This document shows, piece by piece, positions 34,535 through 41,895 of a stretch of 64,000 bases of DNA. The stretch is from positions 186,001 to 250,000 of the forward strand of contig JACRPF010000021.1 in assembly GCA_016214035.1 (NCBI GenBank), written 5' to 3'. Below the pieces are notes generated by a model. That model saw only the letters and a list, made by a program, of their open reading frames with translations, did not search any database and was not told the origin of the DNA. Each line of letters begins with the position of its first letter. The stretch's first letter is position 1. A program made the position numbers and the translations under genes. The stretch comes from Spirochaetota bacterium. Its GTDB lineage: Bacteria > Spirochaetota > Brachyspiria > Brachyspirales > JACRPF01.

Positions 34535-34539
34535 GTATC

Positions 34540-35400
34540 GTGAAAACAATCAAATGGGTTCAATTCCCGCCGGCAAGCGGATGCACGCGGATTCCGCAGA
34601 TCATCTATGCCGGAATGGAAACGGTGAACACCCCCTCATACCGGTGGGACGGCATGAAACGAAAAAGCCGCCCGCGCTGCGTATTCCAATACACCATAGA
34701 AGGCTCGGGCCGTCTGGACTACCATGGAAAGACGTATGATATCCCCCGCGGCAGTGCGTTCATCTACGATCTGAGCACCCCCGACAGCTGCTACTATTAC
34801 CCTCCCGGTGCAGTAAAGGGCTGGACATTCATCTACTGCGCATTTTCCAATTTCGAAGATGCGGTTGAACAGCTGAATGCCCGGCATGGTCCGGTGTACG
34901 ATTTCGGAGAGCAGAGCATCGTCGTAGAACGGCTGTACGCCATGATGGAAGCGCAGGAAAAACCCGGAGCACCGGCTGGCCGCAACAGTTTTAACGTCTG
35001 TGCCGCAATCGTCGGCGAGATGTGCCGGCTTGCAGACGCACCGAAGAACGGCGGTCTCGGCGCACTCGCCGTGAAAGCCCTCGCGTATATACATGAAAAA
35101 AGGCGGGAACACTTCTCGCTCGAGGATTTGTCGCATACCCTCGGTGTAAGTCCCGAGCATCTGTGCCGCGAGTTTAAAAAACAACTGCACTGCAGCCCGA
35201 AGCAGTATCACGAGAAACTGCGGATAACGGCCGTCTGCGAACGGCTTTTCAGCGGCGGCACGATACGCGAAGTGACTAAGGAGTTCGGCTTCACGGACAG
35301 CTCCTATTTCACCAAATATTTCAAGAAGAAGTGTTCCATTACTCCGGCTCAGTTCCGGAAGAACCGCATACTGCCGATGCACGACATAGTACCGGATTAG
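34540..35400 (+). CDS. AraC-family regulator, divergent from GH27 operon
   Basis: The 286-aa protein has a cupin-type sensor (CVFQYTIEGSGRLDYHGKTY, PRGSAFIYDLSTPDSCYYYP) and an AraC DNA-binding domain (SLEDLSHTLGVSPEHLCREF, IREVTKEFGFTDSSYFTKYF, PAQFRKN). It starts at GTG 34540 without a Shine-Dalgarno, close behind its promoter. It is the obvious candidate activator of the divergent alpha-galactosidase operon, with a galactoside or its breakdown product as inducer (inference). Confidence 0.88.
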   Translation: MKTIKWVQFPPASGCTRIPQIIYAGMETVNTPSYRWDGMKRKSRPRCVFQYTIEGSGRLDYHGKTYDIPRGSAFIYDLSTPDSCYYYPPGAVKGWTFIYCAFSNFEDAVEQLNARHGPVYDFGEQSIVVERLYAMMEAQEKPGAPAGRNSFNVCAAIVGEMCRLADAPKNGGLGALAVKALAYIHEKRREHFSLEDLSHTLGVSPEHLCREFKKQLHCSPKQYHEKLRITAVCERLFSGGTIREVTKEFGFTDSSYFTKYFKKKCSITPAQFRKNRILPMHDIVPD

Positions 35401-35615
35401 ACTGCGCATACCCGCGCATGCTCAGCAAAGGCGCTGCGGTCAACGGCATCGAACTTTACAAAGAACGCGACGGGGCCCTCATTGTTATCTCCAATGCCAT
35501 CGCCGGCTTGAGCGATCCATCTCCCTCTCAGGCGCAGAACGGTTATGTCCAGGGGCTGCCGGTTCTAAGCGCCACGAAGATTGCGTGGATGCTGCTCGTG
35601 GACCGCCGATGTCCA
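35401..35615. other. Convergent intergenic stretch with a short unassigned reading frame
   Basis: Between two converging AraC genes one plus-strand frame from about 35418 reads NGIELYKERDGALIVISNAI, which looks protein-like, but it has no start signals, promoter or recognised family and runs into the neighbouring gene. It may be a fragment of a lost gene. I see no terminator hairpin with a T-run here. Confidence 0.35.
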
Positions 35616-36464
35616 TCATGGCGCTCCCGGCGATTGACGTTTCGCGCCGGATGATCGATGCGTCTGCAGGTATTCGCTCGGTGATACGCCGAATATCTTC
35701 TTGAACCGTTTCGAGAACGTGAACTGGTCCGGGAAATTGAGAATCGATGCCACCTCGCGCACGGTTTTGAAATCACCGAGCATCTCGCGGGCGCGCTCCA
35801 TCGTCATCCGATCGATGTAGCGTTTCGGGGTGACGCCCATGGTGCTGCGGAAATACCGAATAAAATAGCTTCCGGTCATGCACGCAATCTCCGCGAGCGC
35901 GTTATTCGAAAGCCGCTCGTTCGCATGCCAGGCGATATGATCGAGCACCGGCCGCAGACGGTCGTAATCGCGGCCTTCCGGTTCATCGCCGCCTCGATGC
36001 AGCCTGAGCGCCATCATGCGGCTTATCAGCATGGTGAGCGCGCCGCGGAGCGCAAGACCGGCCATAGCCCCCCCCTCGCGATTGCGCATGAACGCATTGG
36101 AATAGACGGTGCGTTCCGCGCGTACGGTTGCCGCGGCATAACGGCCGGCGAGCGCTGCGGGGGTTACCAGCGAGCGGTTCCCACCGAGCACGATATCGAA
36201 ATGCATGTACTGGAACGCCGCTTCGTCCGATACGTTACCGGCGGCATACGGTGTGTTCGGCGGTATCAGAAATATGTCACCCTCGCGGACCGTTTCCGCG
36301 CGCCTATTCATGACGATGCGCACCGACCCATGCGTTATAACCCAGAGATCGAACGCCGCATGAGCGCGCTCTTCACGCCACCCCTTGGGATGATGCGGAT
36401 ACCCGCAATAGAGGGGCCGCACATCGACGGCTATGGAAATCTGGCTGATTGTATGCGGTCTCAT
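35616..36464 (-). CDS. AraC-family regulator, divergent from beta-helix gene
   Basis: The 282-aa protein has an N-terminal cupin sensor (HAAFDLWVITHGSVRIVMN, GDIFLIPPNTPYAAG) and a C-terminal AraC domain (LSNNALAEIACMTGSYFIRYF, VREVASILNFPDQFTFSKRF, SPSEYLQTHR). The ATG at 36464 begins 6 nt after a TATACT box with no Shine-Dalgarno; the ATG at 36482 would lie inside the promoter. It probably regulates the divergent beta-helix gene through the TTCTGACAT repeats at 36541. Confidence 0.88.
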   Translation of the reverse strand: MRPHTISQISIAVDVRPLYCGYPHHPKGWREERAHAAFDLWVITHGSVRIVMNRRAETVREGDIFLIPPNTPYAAGNVSDEAAFQYMHFDIVLGGNRSLVTPAALAGRYAAATVRAERTVYSNAFMRNREGGAMAGLALRGALTMLISRMMALRLHRGGDEPEGRDYDRLRPVLDHIAWHANERLSNNALAEIACMTGSYFIRYFRSTMGVTPKRYIDRMTMERAREMLGDFKTVREVASILNFPDQFTFSKRFKKIFGVSPSEYLQTHRSSGAKRQSPGAP

Positions 36465-36470
36465 GACAGC

Positions 36471-36499
36471 AGTATAGTACAATGCGCTGATACCGTCAA
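36471..36499 (-). promoter_or_regulatory. Leaderless promoter of the AraC gene at 36464
   Basis: Minus-strand TTGACG (36494-36499), 17 bp, TATACT (36471-36476), then exactly 6 nt to the ATG. Confidence 0.75.
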
Positions 36500-36540
36500 A
36501 CTGGATACATGCATGCGTGCGCTCTGTGACGGCAAACCAT

Positions 36541-36570
36541 TTCTGACATCACAATTGCTCATTCTGACAT
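36541..36570. repeat. Exact 21-bp-spaced TTCTGACAT direct repeats, candidate AraC-type operator
   Basis: TTCTGACAT at 36541-36549 recurs at 36562-36570 (the flanking base and ACA also match: TTCTGACATNACA). The downstream copy covers the -35 position relative to a -10-like TATACA at 36591-36596 for the beta-helix gene, which has no -35 hexamer of its own. This is the geometry of an AraC-activated promoter. Confidence 0.65.
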
Positions 36571-36677
36571 AACACTTCGCGGCTGAACGGTATACACTAT
36601 ATCTATGATGCGCAGCGCAGATTGATTTCTCAAATACCTGCGGCCTGTGCAAGGGCCATAGAGCTGCGGAGGTTACC

Positions 36678-38426
36678 ATGACAGTTCACGCGAAGGTGCT
36701 CTTTGTGCTGCTGCTCATACTTCCTGCGGCGTACTCCGCGACGTATTATGTCAGCAGTACGGGAAACGATGCGGCCCCCGGCACTATGGCTGCGCCGTTC
36801 AGAAGCATAGCAAAAGTGAACACACTGACCCTGCGAAGCGGCGATGCCGTTTATTTCCGGGGCGGCGACACGTTCAACGGCAGCATCAGCATCGACAGCA
36901 GCGATATCGGGAGCGCGGCAACACCCATCATCATCGGATCATTTGCATCGGGCAGAGCCGCAATAAACGGCGGGAACGGCAAAGGCATCACAGTGTTCGA
37001 TACGGTCGGCGTCAGGATAACCAATATCACGGTCATCGGGAACGGCAGAAAGACGGGGAACACCGAGGACGGCATCATCGTCAATAATTCCCGCGCAGTC
37101 GATGTTGTGCACTGCGAAGTGTACGGCTTTCAGCACTCGGGGGTGCGCCTCTACGACAGCGATGCTATTCGCCTGTACGGCGTCTATTCGCACGACAACG
37201 GATTTGCAGGCATCTATTCCATCAACCCATCGATGACGGTGCCGAGCGGATGGAACAGCGGACTCTACATTGGATACTGCATCACCGCGAACAATCCCGG
37301 CGACCCGACCGTGCTTAATAATCACAGCGGGAACGGCATCGTGATATCATGCTTCAGGGATGTTCTCATCGAATACTGCGAGTCATATACGAACGGATGG
37401 GATATGCCGTGGACGGGCAACGGCCCCGTGGGGATATGGACGTTCTGTGTGGACCGCGCGACGATACAGTACTGCATATCGCATGACAACCGCACCGGAC
37501 CATACTCGACGAAGGACGGCGGCGGTTTTGATCTTGACGGCGGTACGAGGAATTCCGTCATCCAATACTGCCTGTCGTACAACAATGACGGGACCGGATA
37601 CGGCATCTTCCAGTATTCGGGCGCACCGGATTTCTTCAGCAACACGATACGGTATTGCGTGGGGTATAACGACGGGAAAAAGGTCGGCGCGGGCGGGATA
37701 CGCGTATGGAACGGCCCGAACACCGTCAGCACCTTTCATGATGTCACGGTGCACAACAATACGATATACAACACGAAAAGCGCCGCGGTCTATTTCATCA
37801 ATCCTATCGGCAACGGAAGATTCATCAATAACATCTTCATAACGAAAGGCGCGCCGTTCATCGGCACATCAGCGACCGCTGCTTCGCATACGCTGCGGTA
37901 CAACAATTACTGGGACCTCGACGGACGGTTCGAGCAGGACGGCTATTCGAATTTCAGTGAATGGGCGCTCGCAAAGAACGTGGAGCAGCATGCCGGCAGT
38001 ATAGTTGGAAGGTTCGGCGATCCGAAACTGCAGTGCATCGCGGTTCCGCCCACGGTCACCGATCCAGCGCTGCTTTCGGCCTATACGAACGCCATTCCGC
38101 TTTCAGTCTCGCCGGTCATCGATGCCGGATGCGACCTCCTGTCGATGTTCGGTCTGCCGATGGGGTCACGAGACCTCCTCGGCAATGCTGTACCCAGAAA
38201 CCGCGTTTTCGATATCGGCGCGTGTGAGTATATATCATCGTTGCCTCCCGCGGCGCCCGTTGTATCCGGAGTGCCTGCAAGCTTCACTACGAACGCTCCA
38301 TTCACCGTCATGCTCGATGTGGACAGGAATTTCGGCTACTGGTCGACGAACGGCAGCGCATTCACGCAGTTCACCGCTGCCGGCACATCGATTACTATCG
38401 ATCGAACAACGACACTCCGCTGCTAA
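36678..38426 (+). CDS. Secreted right-handed beta-helix protein, frame interrupted by in-frame TAA
   Basis: The 582-codon frame has a signal peptide (MTVHAKVLFVLLLILPAAYS), YYVSSTGNDAAPGTMAAPFRS as in many secreted beta-helix proteins, and helix coils to about residue 510 (SGVRLYDSDAIRLYGVYSHD, DDVTVHNNTIYN-like turns). It then enters an Ig-like repeat (VPASFTTNAPFTVMLDVD) and stops at TAA 38424-38426 within that repeat. GGAGG is 5 nt before the ATG. The same frame continues without another stop to 39002. It is likely regulated by the divergent AraC gene. Substrate unknown. Confidence 0.8.
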   Translation: MTVHAKVLFVLLLILPAAYSATYYVSSTGNDAAPGTMAAPFRSIAKVNTLTLRSGDAVYFRGGDTFNGSISIDSSDIGSAATPIIIGSFASGRAAINGGNGKGITVFDTVGVRITNITVIGNGRKTGNTEDGIIVNNSRAVDVVHCEVYGFQHSGVRLYDSDAIRLYGVYSHDNGFAGIYSINPSMTVPSGWNSGLYIGYCITANNPGDPTVLNNHSGNGIVISCFRDVLIEYCESYTNGWDMPWTGNGPVGIWTFCVDRATIQYCISHDNRTGPYSTKDGGGFDLDGGTRNSVIQYCLSYNNDGTGYGIFQYSGAPDFFSNTIRYCVGYNDGKKVGAGGIRVWNGPNTVSTFHDVTVHNNTIYNTKSAAVYFINPIGNGRFINNIFITKGAPFIGTSATAASHTLRYNNYWDLDGRFEQDGYSNFSEWALAKNVEQHAGSIVGRFGDPKLQCIAVPPTVTDPALLSAYTNAIPLSVSPVIDAGCDLLSMFGLPMGSRDLLGNAVPRNRVFDIGACEYISSLPPAAPVVSGVPASFTTNAPFTVMLDVDRNFGYWSTNGSAFTQFTAAGTSITIDRTTTLRC

Positions 38427-39002
38427 GGCGCAACCAACGGCGTCTCGGGTCCGACGAATAATGTACTATACACGTTCGATACGACAGCTCCCGCGGTAAG
38501 CGGCGCCCCGGCGAGCATGACAACGAACGCCCCGTTCACCGTTTCGCTCGACGTTGACGAGAACAACGGCTACTTCTCAACCAACGGCAGCACATACGCG
38601 CCGTTTTCGACGAACGGGGTGAGCATTCTCATCGATCGCACGACCACGCTTGCGTACTTCGGCCGCGATGCGCTGCGAAACACGAGCGCAACAAATATAA
38701 GGACGTACACGCTTATAATCCCGCGCATCGTTGCGCCCGTCATCACGCTTGAAGGTGCTTGCGTACGCAGCAATCCCTGCCGCAGCGGAACCGCGGCGGT
38801 AATCGACAATCTGCCCGACGGCACGGTCGCGACGGTTTATAGCGTATCGGGAAGGCGCATCATCGATATCCCGTCGTCACGCGGCGTGATCTCCTGGAAC
38901 CTTGTGACGGCGAACGGTAAACAGGCCGCACCGGGTGTCTACCTGTGTCATCTCAGGTCGGCGTCGGGTACCGCCGTGCTTTCGATCATGGTGCATCCGT
39001 AG
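38427..39002 (+). pseudogene. Continuation of the beta-helix gene after the in-frame TAA (Ig-like repeat and sorting-type tail)
   Basis: The frame downstream of the stop finishes the first Ig-like repeat, gives a second (GAPASMTTNAPFTVSLDVDE) and ends with a FlgD/secretion-tail-like domain (SNPCRSGTAAVI, VATVYSVSGRRI, GVYLCHLRSASGTAVLSIMV). In the second repeat the aligned codons read TAC TTC GGC where the first has TGC TAA GGC, so the stop arose by substitution in the first repeat. Either the gene has lost its C-terminus or the TAA is read through. A start at ATG 38517 is possible but has no good ribosome site. Confidence 0.7.
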
Positions 39003-39489
39003 GCTGCAGTATGTTACGCTCTGGTGCGATTGCGTGCGGCTTTGTGCCGCGTGAGCTATACCGCTCGTGCATCTCAAAAAATGACATTCCCTTACACGCA
39101 GTACGCGCGGTGATACTGGCGGAAGGGGTCAGGTTCGCATTGTTCACTGCAGATTTGCTGATTTCTACGTCCTCCGAGATAGTATTCTCATTTGAAGAGG
39201 CTGCATTCGATGCCGCGGGACTGGTATTCATGCTCGAAGATACACTATTCACGGCGGAACAGGTACGTGCGTCAGGCGAAGATAACTAATTCCCGCGGGA
39301 AGAAATGATATTCACATGAGAAGATGAATGCTCCGCCGTCGCCCGGAGTTTTTCCGCGGCAGAAGATGATTTCTTCGAGCTCGAAGATGTTGTTTCGCAT
39401 GGCGCCGGACATGTTCACACGTTCCGAAGCTGTCTTCGAGTGCGCCGAAAGTCAGTTCTGCAGGGAATATATATTTTCCGCCGGCGCCC
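39003..39489. other. Gene-poor stretch with possible decayed coding fragments
   Basis: No intact gene was found. A plus-strand frame from ATG 39011 to 39289 (93 codons) reads DIPLHAVRAVILAEG and FALFTADLLIST, loosely like the start of neutral-ceramidase-type proteins, but it is short and has no promoter or ribosome site. Minus-strand frames at 39312-39557 and around 39300-39410 are also incomplete. I judge the region to be decayed remnants. Confidence 0.35.
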
Positions 39490-39518
39490 TTGACGGTGTA
39501 ATTGCGGAAGCGTATACT
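39490..39518 (+). promoter_or_regulatory. Leaderless promoter of the FAD oxidoreductase gene at 39526
   Basis: TTGACG (39490-39495), 17 bp, TATACT (39513-39518), then 7 nt to the ATG. No Shine-Dalgarno lies between, so the transcript should begin at or just before the start codon. Confidence 0.72.
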
Positions 39519-39525
39519 GAAATGT

Positions 39526-41727
39526 ATGAAACATCCATTATTGCAACTCGGTCTCACACTTCTCCTGCTGCAATCCGTTTTCTCCGCCGAAATACTCGTG
39601 GAAGCGGAATCATTCCGTGAGAAAGGCGGCTGGGCGGTTGATCAGCAGTTTATGGACGTGATGGGTTCGCCGTTCCTGCTCGCGCACGGGCTCGGAATAC
39701 CGGTGGCCGATGCGGTGACGTCGATGACGGTTCCGGCGGACGGTGTGTATCATGTCCGGGTACGGACGAGGAACTGGGTGCCCGGTCCATGGACGGCGCC
39801 GGGACGTTTCCGCGTGTCGGTGAACGGAACGTCTTTGCATCCGGAGTTCGGCACCGTGGACGGCTGGTCGTGGCAGGATGGCGGTACGGTGAGCCTCAAG
39901 GCGGGGCAGGCGCGGATAGCACTTCACGACAGCACCGGATTCGACGGACGCTGCGATGCCCTCTATTTCACCACCGAAAACACAGCACCGCCGGACGATA
40001 CTGCCGCAATGCGCCGCTGGCGGAACTCGCTCCGCGGACTTTCCGGTAAACCTGCGTCGGGCGGATCGTTCGACCTTGTCATCGTGGGCGGCGGTATAGC
40101 CGGCTGCGCTGCGGCGCTGGCCGCCGGTGAGGCGGGGCTTCGCACGGCACTCATCCATGACCGTCCGGTACTCGGCGGGAACGCGAGCGGCGAGGTGCGC
40201 GTGCATACGATAGGCATCACGGCGAACGCGGACGCCATACTCAGGAAAATAAATACGAAGCACTGGCCCAACGGATCATCCGAGGCGCTGCTCGACGACA
40301 AGAAACGCCACGCGTCAATGGCTGCGGCGAAAGGCGTGTCGCTGCTCCTGAACTGGCGCGCCTACGACGTTGCGATGAACGGAAAACGGATCGCCGCCGT
40401 GTACGCGGAACACATCGAGACGGGCGAAACGCGCGCGTTCACCGCCCCCGTGTTCGTCGACAGCACCGGCGACGGCTGGATAGGTTTCTGGGCGGGCGCG
40501 GAATTCCGCACCGGGCGCGAGGCTGCGGGCGAATTCGGCGAGGCATGGGATGAACGCGGTGAACTCTGGTCTCCCGAAAAACCGGATAACCGCGTGATGG
40601 GCGCATCGCTCCTGTGGAATGCGAAGCCGTTGAAGGAGGCATCATCATTCCCCGATGTGCCGTGGGCGCTCCCCGTCGCCAAAGGAAAGACTGCAGTGTC
40701 GGGCGACTGGCAGTACGAGTACAGCGCGAACGACCTCGACCAGATCACCGACGCCGAAGCGATACGCGATCATATCCTCAGGGCGATATACGGTTCGTTC
40801 GCCAACGCGAAGGCACAGCCGAAGTATGCGCAGCACCGGCTCGAGTTCGTCGGCTACGTACTCGGCAAGCGCGAATCGCGGCGCCTCATGGGCGACTATA
40901 TCTATACGTTCAACGACGCGAAAGAGGGACGCGATTTTCCGGACACGGTTGCCGAGGAAAAACGCGAGATCGATGTACACTATCAGCGGCAGTACAAGGA
41001 TGCGGCATTTCCCTACGACTTCATCTCCGAGGCGATGTTCATGAAAGTGCCGCGGTACCGCATCCCGTTCCGCACGCTCTATTCCCGCAACATCGGGAAT
41101 CTCATGATGGCCGGGCGATGCTTCAGCTGCTCGCACATCGGGCTCGGCGGTCCGCGCGTGATGAACACCACCGGACAGATGGGTGTCGCCGTAGGATATG
41201 CCGCGGGCATTTGCAAAAAATACTCCGTCCTGCCGCGCGGTGTGTACGAACAGCATCTGGACGAACTGCTGAGACTCACGCGACGGTCTGCCGATACCGC
41301 GGAGACGAATGTATCAGCGGCGGTACAGGCACCGGACGATCCCACAGCCCGTACGGTTGACCAGTTCACGGTGAAGGAATTACCCGATGCATTGCGCACT
41401 GCGATACGTGTAGCCGCCGTTCGCGGCGATTACGGACATCCCGCCGCGGGCTTCAGCGTGAAAACGCGCGTACCGGTGACGGCATATCTTGCGGTGCACG
41501 ACCGCGGAGGGTATACGCCCCCGGCACCCTGGAAAATAACCGATATGACGCTTGACTGGAGCAAGGGAAAAGACCGGGTGTACCGCGCGTCATTCCCGGC
41601 GGGCAGTATCGATGTGCCGCCGCACTCCGGCAGGAACGATGCAAAACAGTACGGCATACCGCATCTGCTGTTCCTGATGTCCGACAGGGAAGAACCCGTC
41701 ACCGTGGATATTGTCGGCGTGAAATAA
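39526..41727 (+). CDS. Exported FAD-dependent oxidoreductase with N-terminal carbohydrate-binding-like domain
   Basis: The 733-aa product has a signal peptide (residues 1-20), a beta-sandwich resembling a carbohydrate-binding module (about 22-145), then an FAD_oxidored domain: FDLVIVGGGIAGCAAALAAG as dinucleotide-binding motif and GGNASGEVRVHTIG after it, with the C-terminal family block LMMAGRCFSCSHIGLGG..VMNTTGQMG (gap as shown). The family probably oxidises or reduces a sugar or related compound; the substrate is unknown. The ATG at 39526 was fixed by the promoter. The export of an FAD protein without a twin-arginine motif is a point to note. Confidence 0.82.
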   Translation: MKHPLLQLGLTLLLLQSVFSAEILVEAESFREKGGWAVDQQFMDVMGSPFLLAHGLGIPVADAVTSMTVPADGVYHVRVRTRNWVPGPWTAPGRFRVSVNGTSLHPEFGTVDGWSWQDGGTVSLKAGQARIALHDSTGFDGRCDALYFTTENTAPPDDTAAMRRWRNSLRGLSGKPASGGSFDLVIVGGGIAGCAAALAAGEAGLRTALIHDRPVLGGNASGEVRVHTIGITANADAILRKINTKHWPNGSSEALLDDKKRHASMAAAKGVSLLLNWRAYDVAMNGKRIAAVYAEHIETGETRAFTAPVFVDSTGDGWIGFWAGAEFRTGREAAGEFGEAWDERGELWSPEKPDNRVMGASLLWNAKPLKEASSFPDVPWALPVAKGKTAVSGDWQYEYSANDLDQITDAEAIRDHILRAIYGSFANAKAQPKYAQHRLEFVGYVLGKRESRRLMGDYIYTFNDAKEGRDFPDTVAEEKREIDVHYQRQYKDAAFPYDFISEAMFMKVPRYRIPFRTLYSRNIGNLMMAGRCFSCSHIGLGGPRVMNTTGQMGVAVGYAAGICKKYSVLPRGVYEQHLDELLRLTRRSADTAETNVSAAVQAPDDPTARTVDQFTVKELPDALRTAIRVAAVRGDYGHPAAGFSVKTRVPVTAYLAVHDRGGYTPPAPWKITDMTLDWSKGKDRVYRASFPAGSIDVPPHSGRNDAKQYGIPHLLFLMSDREEPVTVDIVGVK

Positions 41728-41836
41728 ATATCGATCGGCAGCGGGAACGGAGCATATCACCGCGGCAATCGCCGCATGATTATCGTTGTCAACAGAAATC
41801 ATGTCGGATTAGCACAAATCCATGTCGCTTTTTTCC

Positions 41837-41865
41837 AAGACAGTATCGATGATATGATCTATACT
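41837..41865 (+). promoter_or_regulatory. Candidate promoter of the CBM-beta-helix gene
   Basis: AAGACA (41837-41842), 17 bp, TATACT (41860-41865); the -35 box matches in four of six positions. GGGAG lies 8 nt before the ATG at 41896. Confidence 0.55.
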
Positions 41866-41895
41866 GAATAGACAACAACAGCGGGAGACACCAAC

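Noticed and set aside
35543-35776. Minus-strand frame across the AraC 3' region
   Set aside because: It overlaps the C-terminus of the AraC gene in another frame and lacks a start signal.
38986-39252. Minus-strand serine/asparagine-rich frame
   Set aside because: It has no ribosome site and biased composition, and overlaps the beta-helix 3' end; likely noise.
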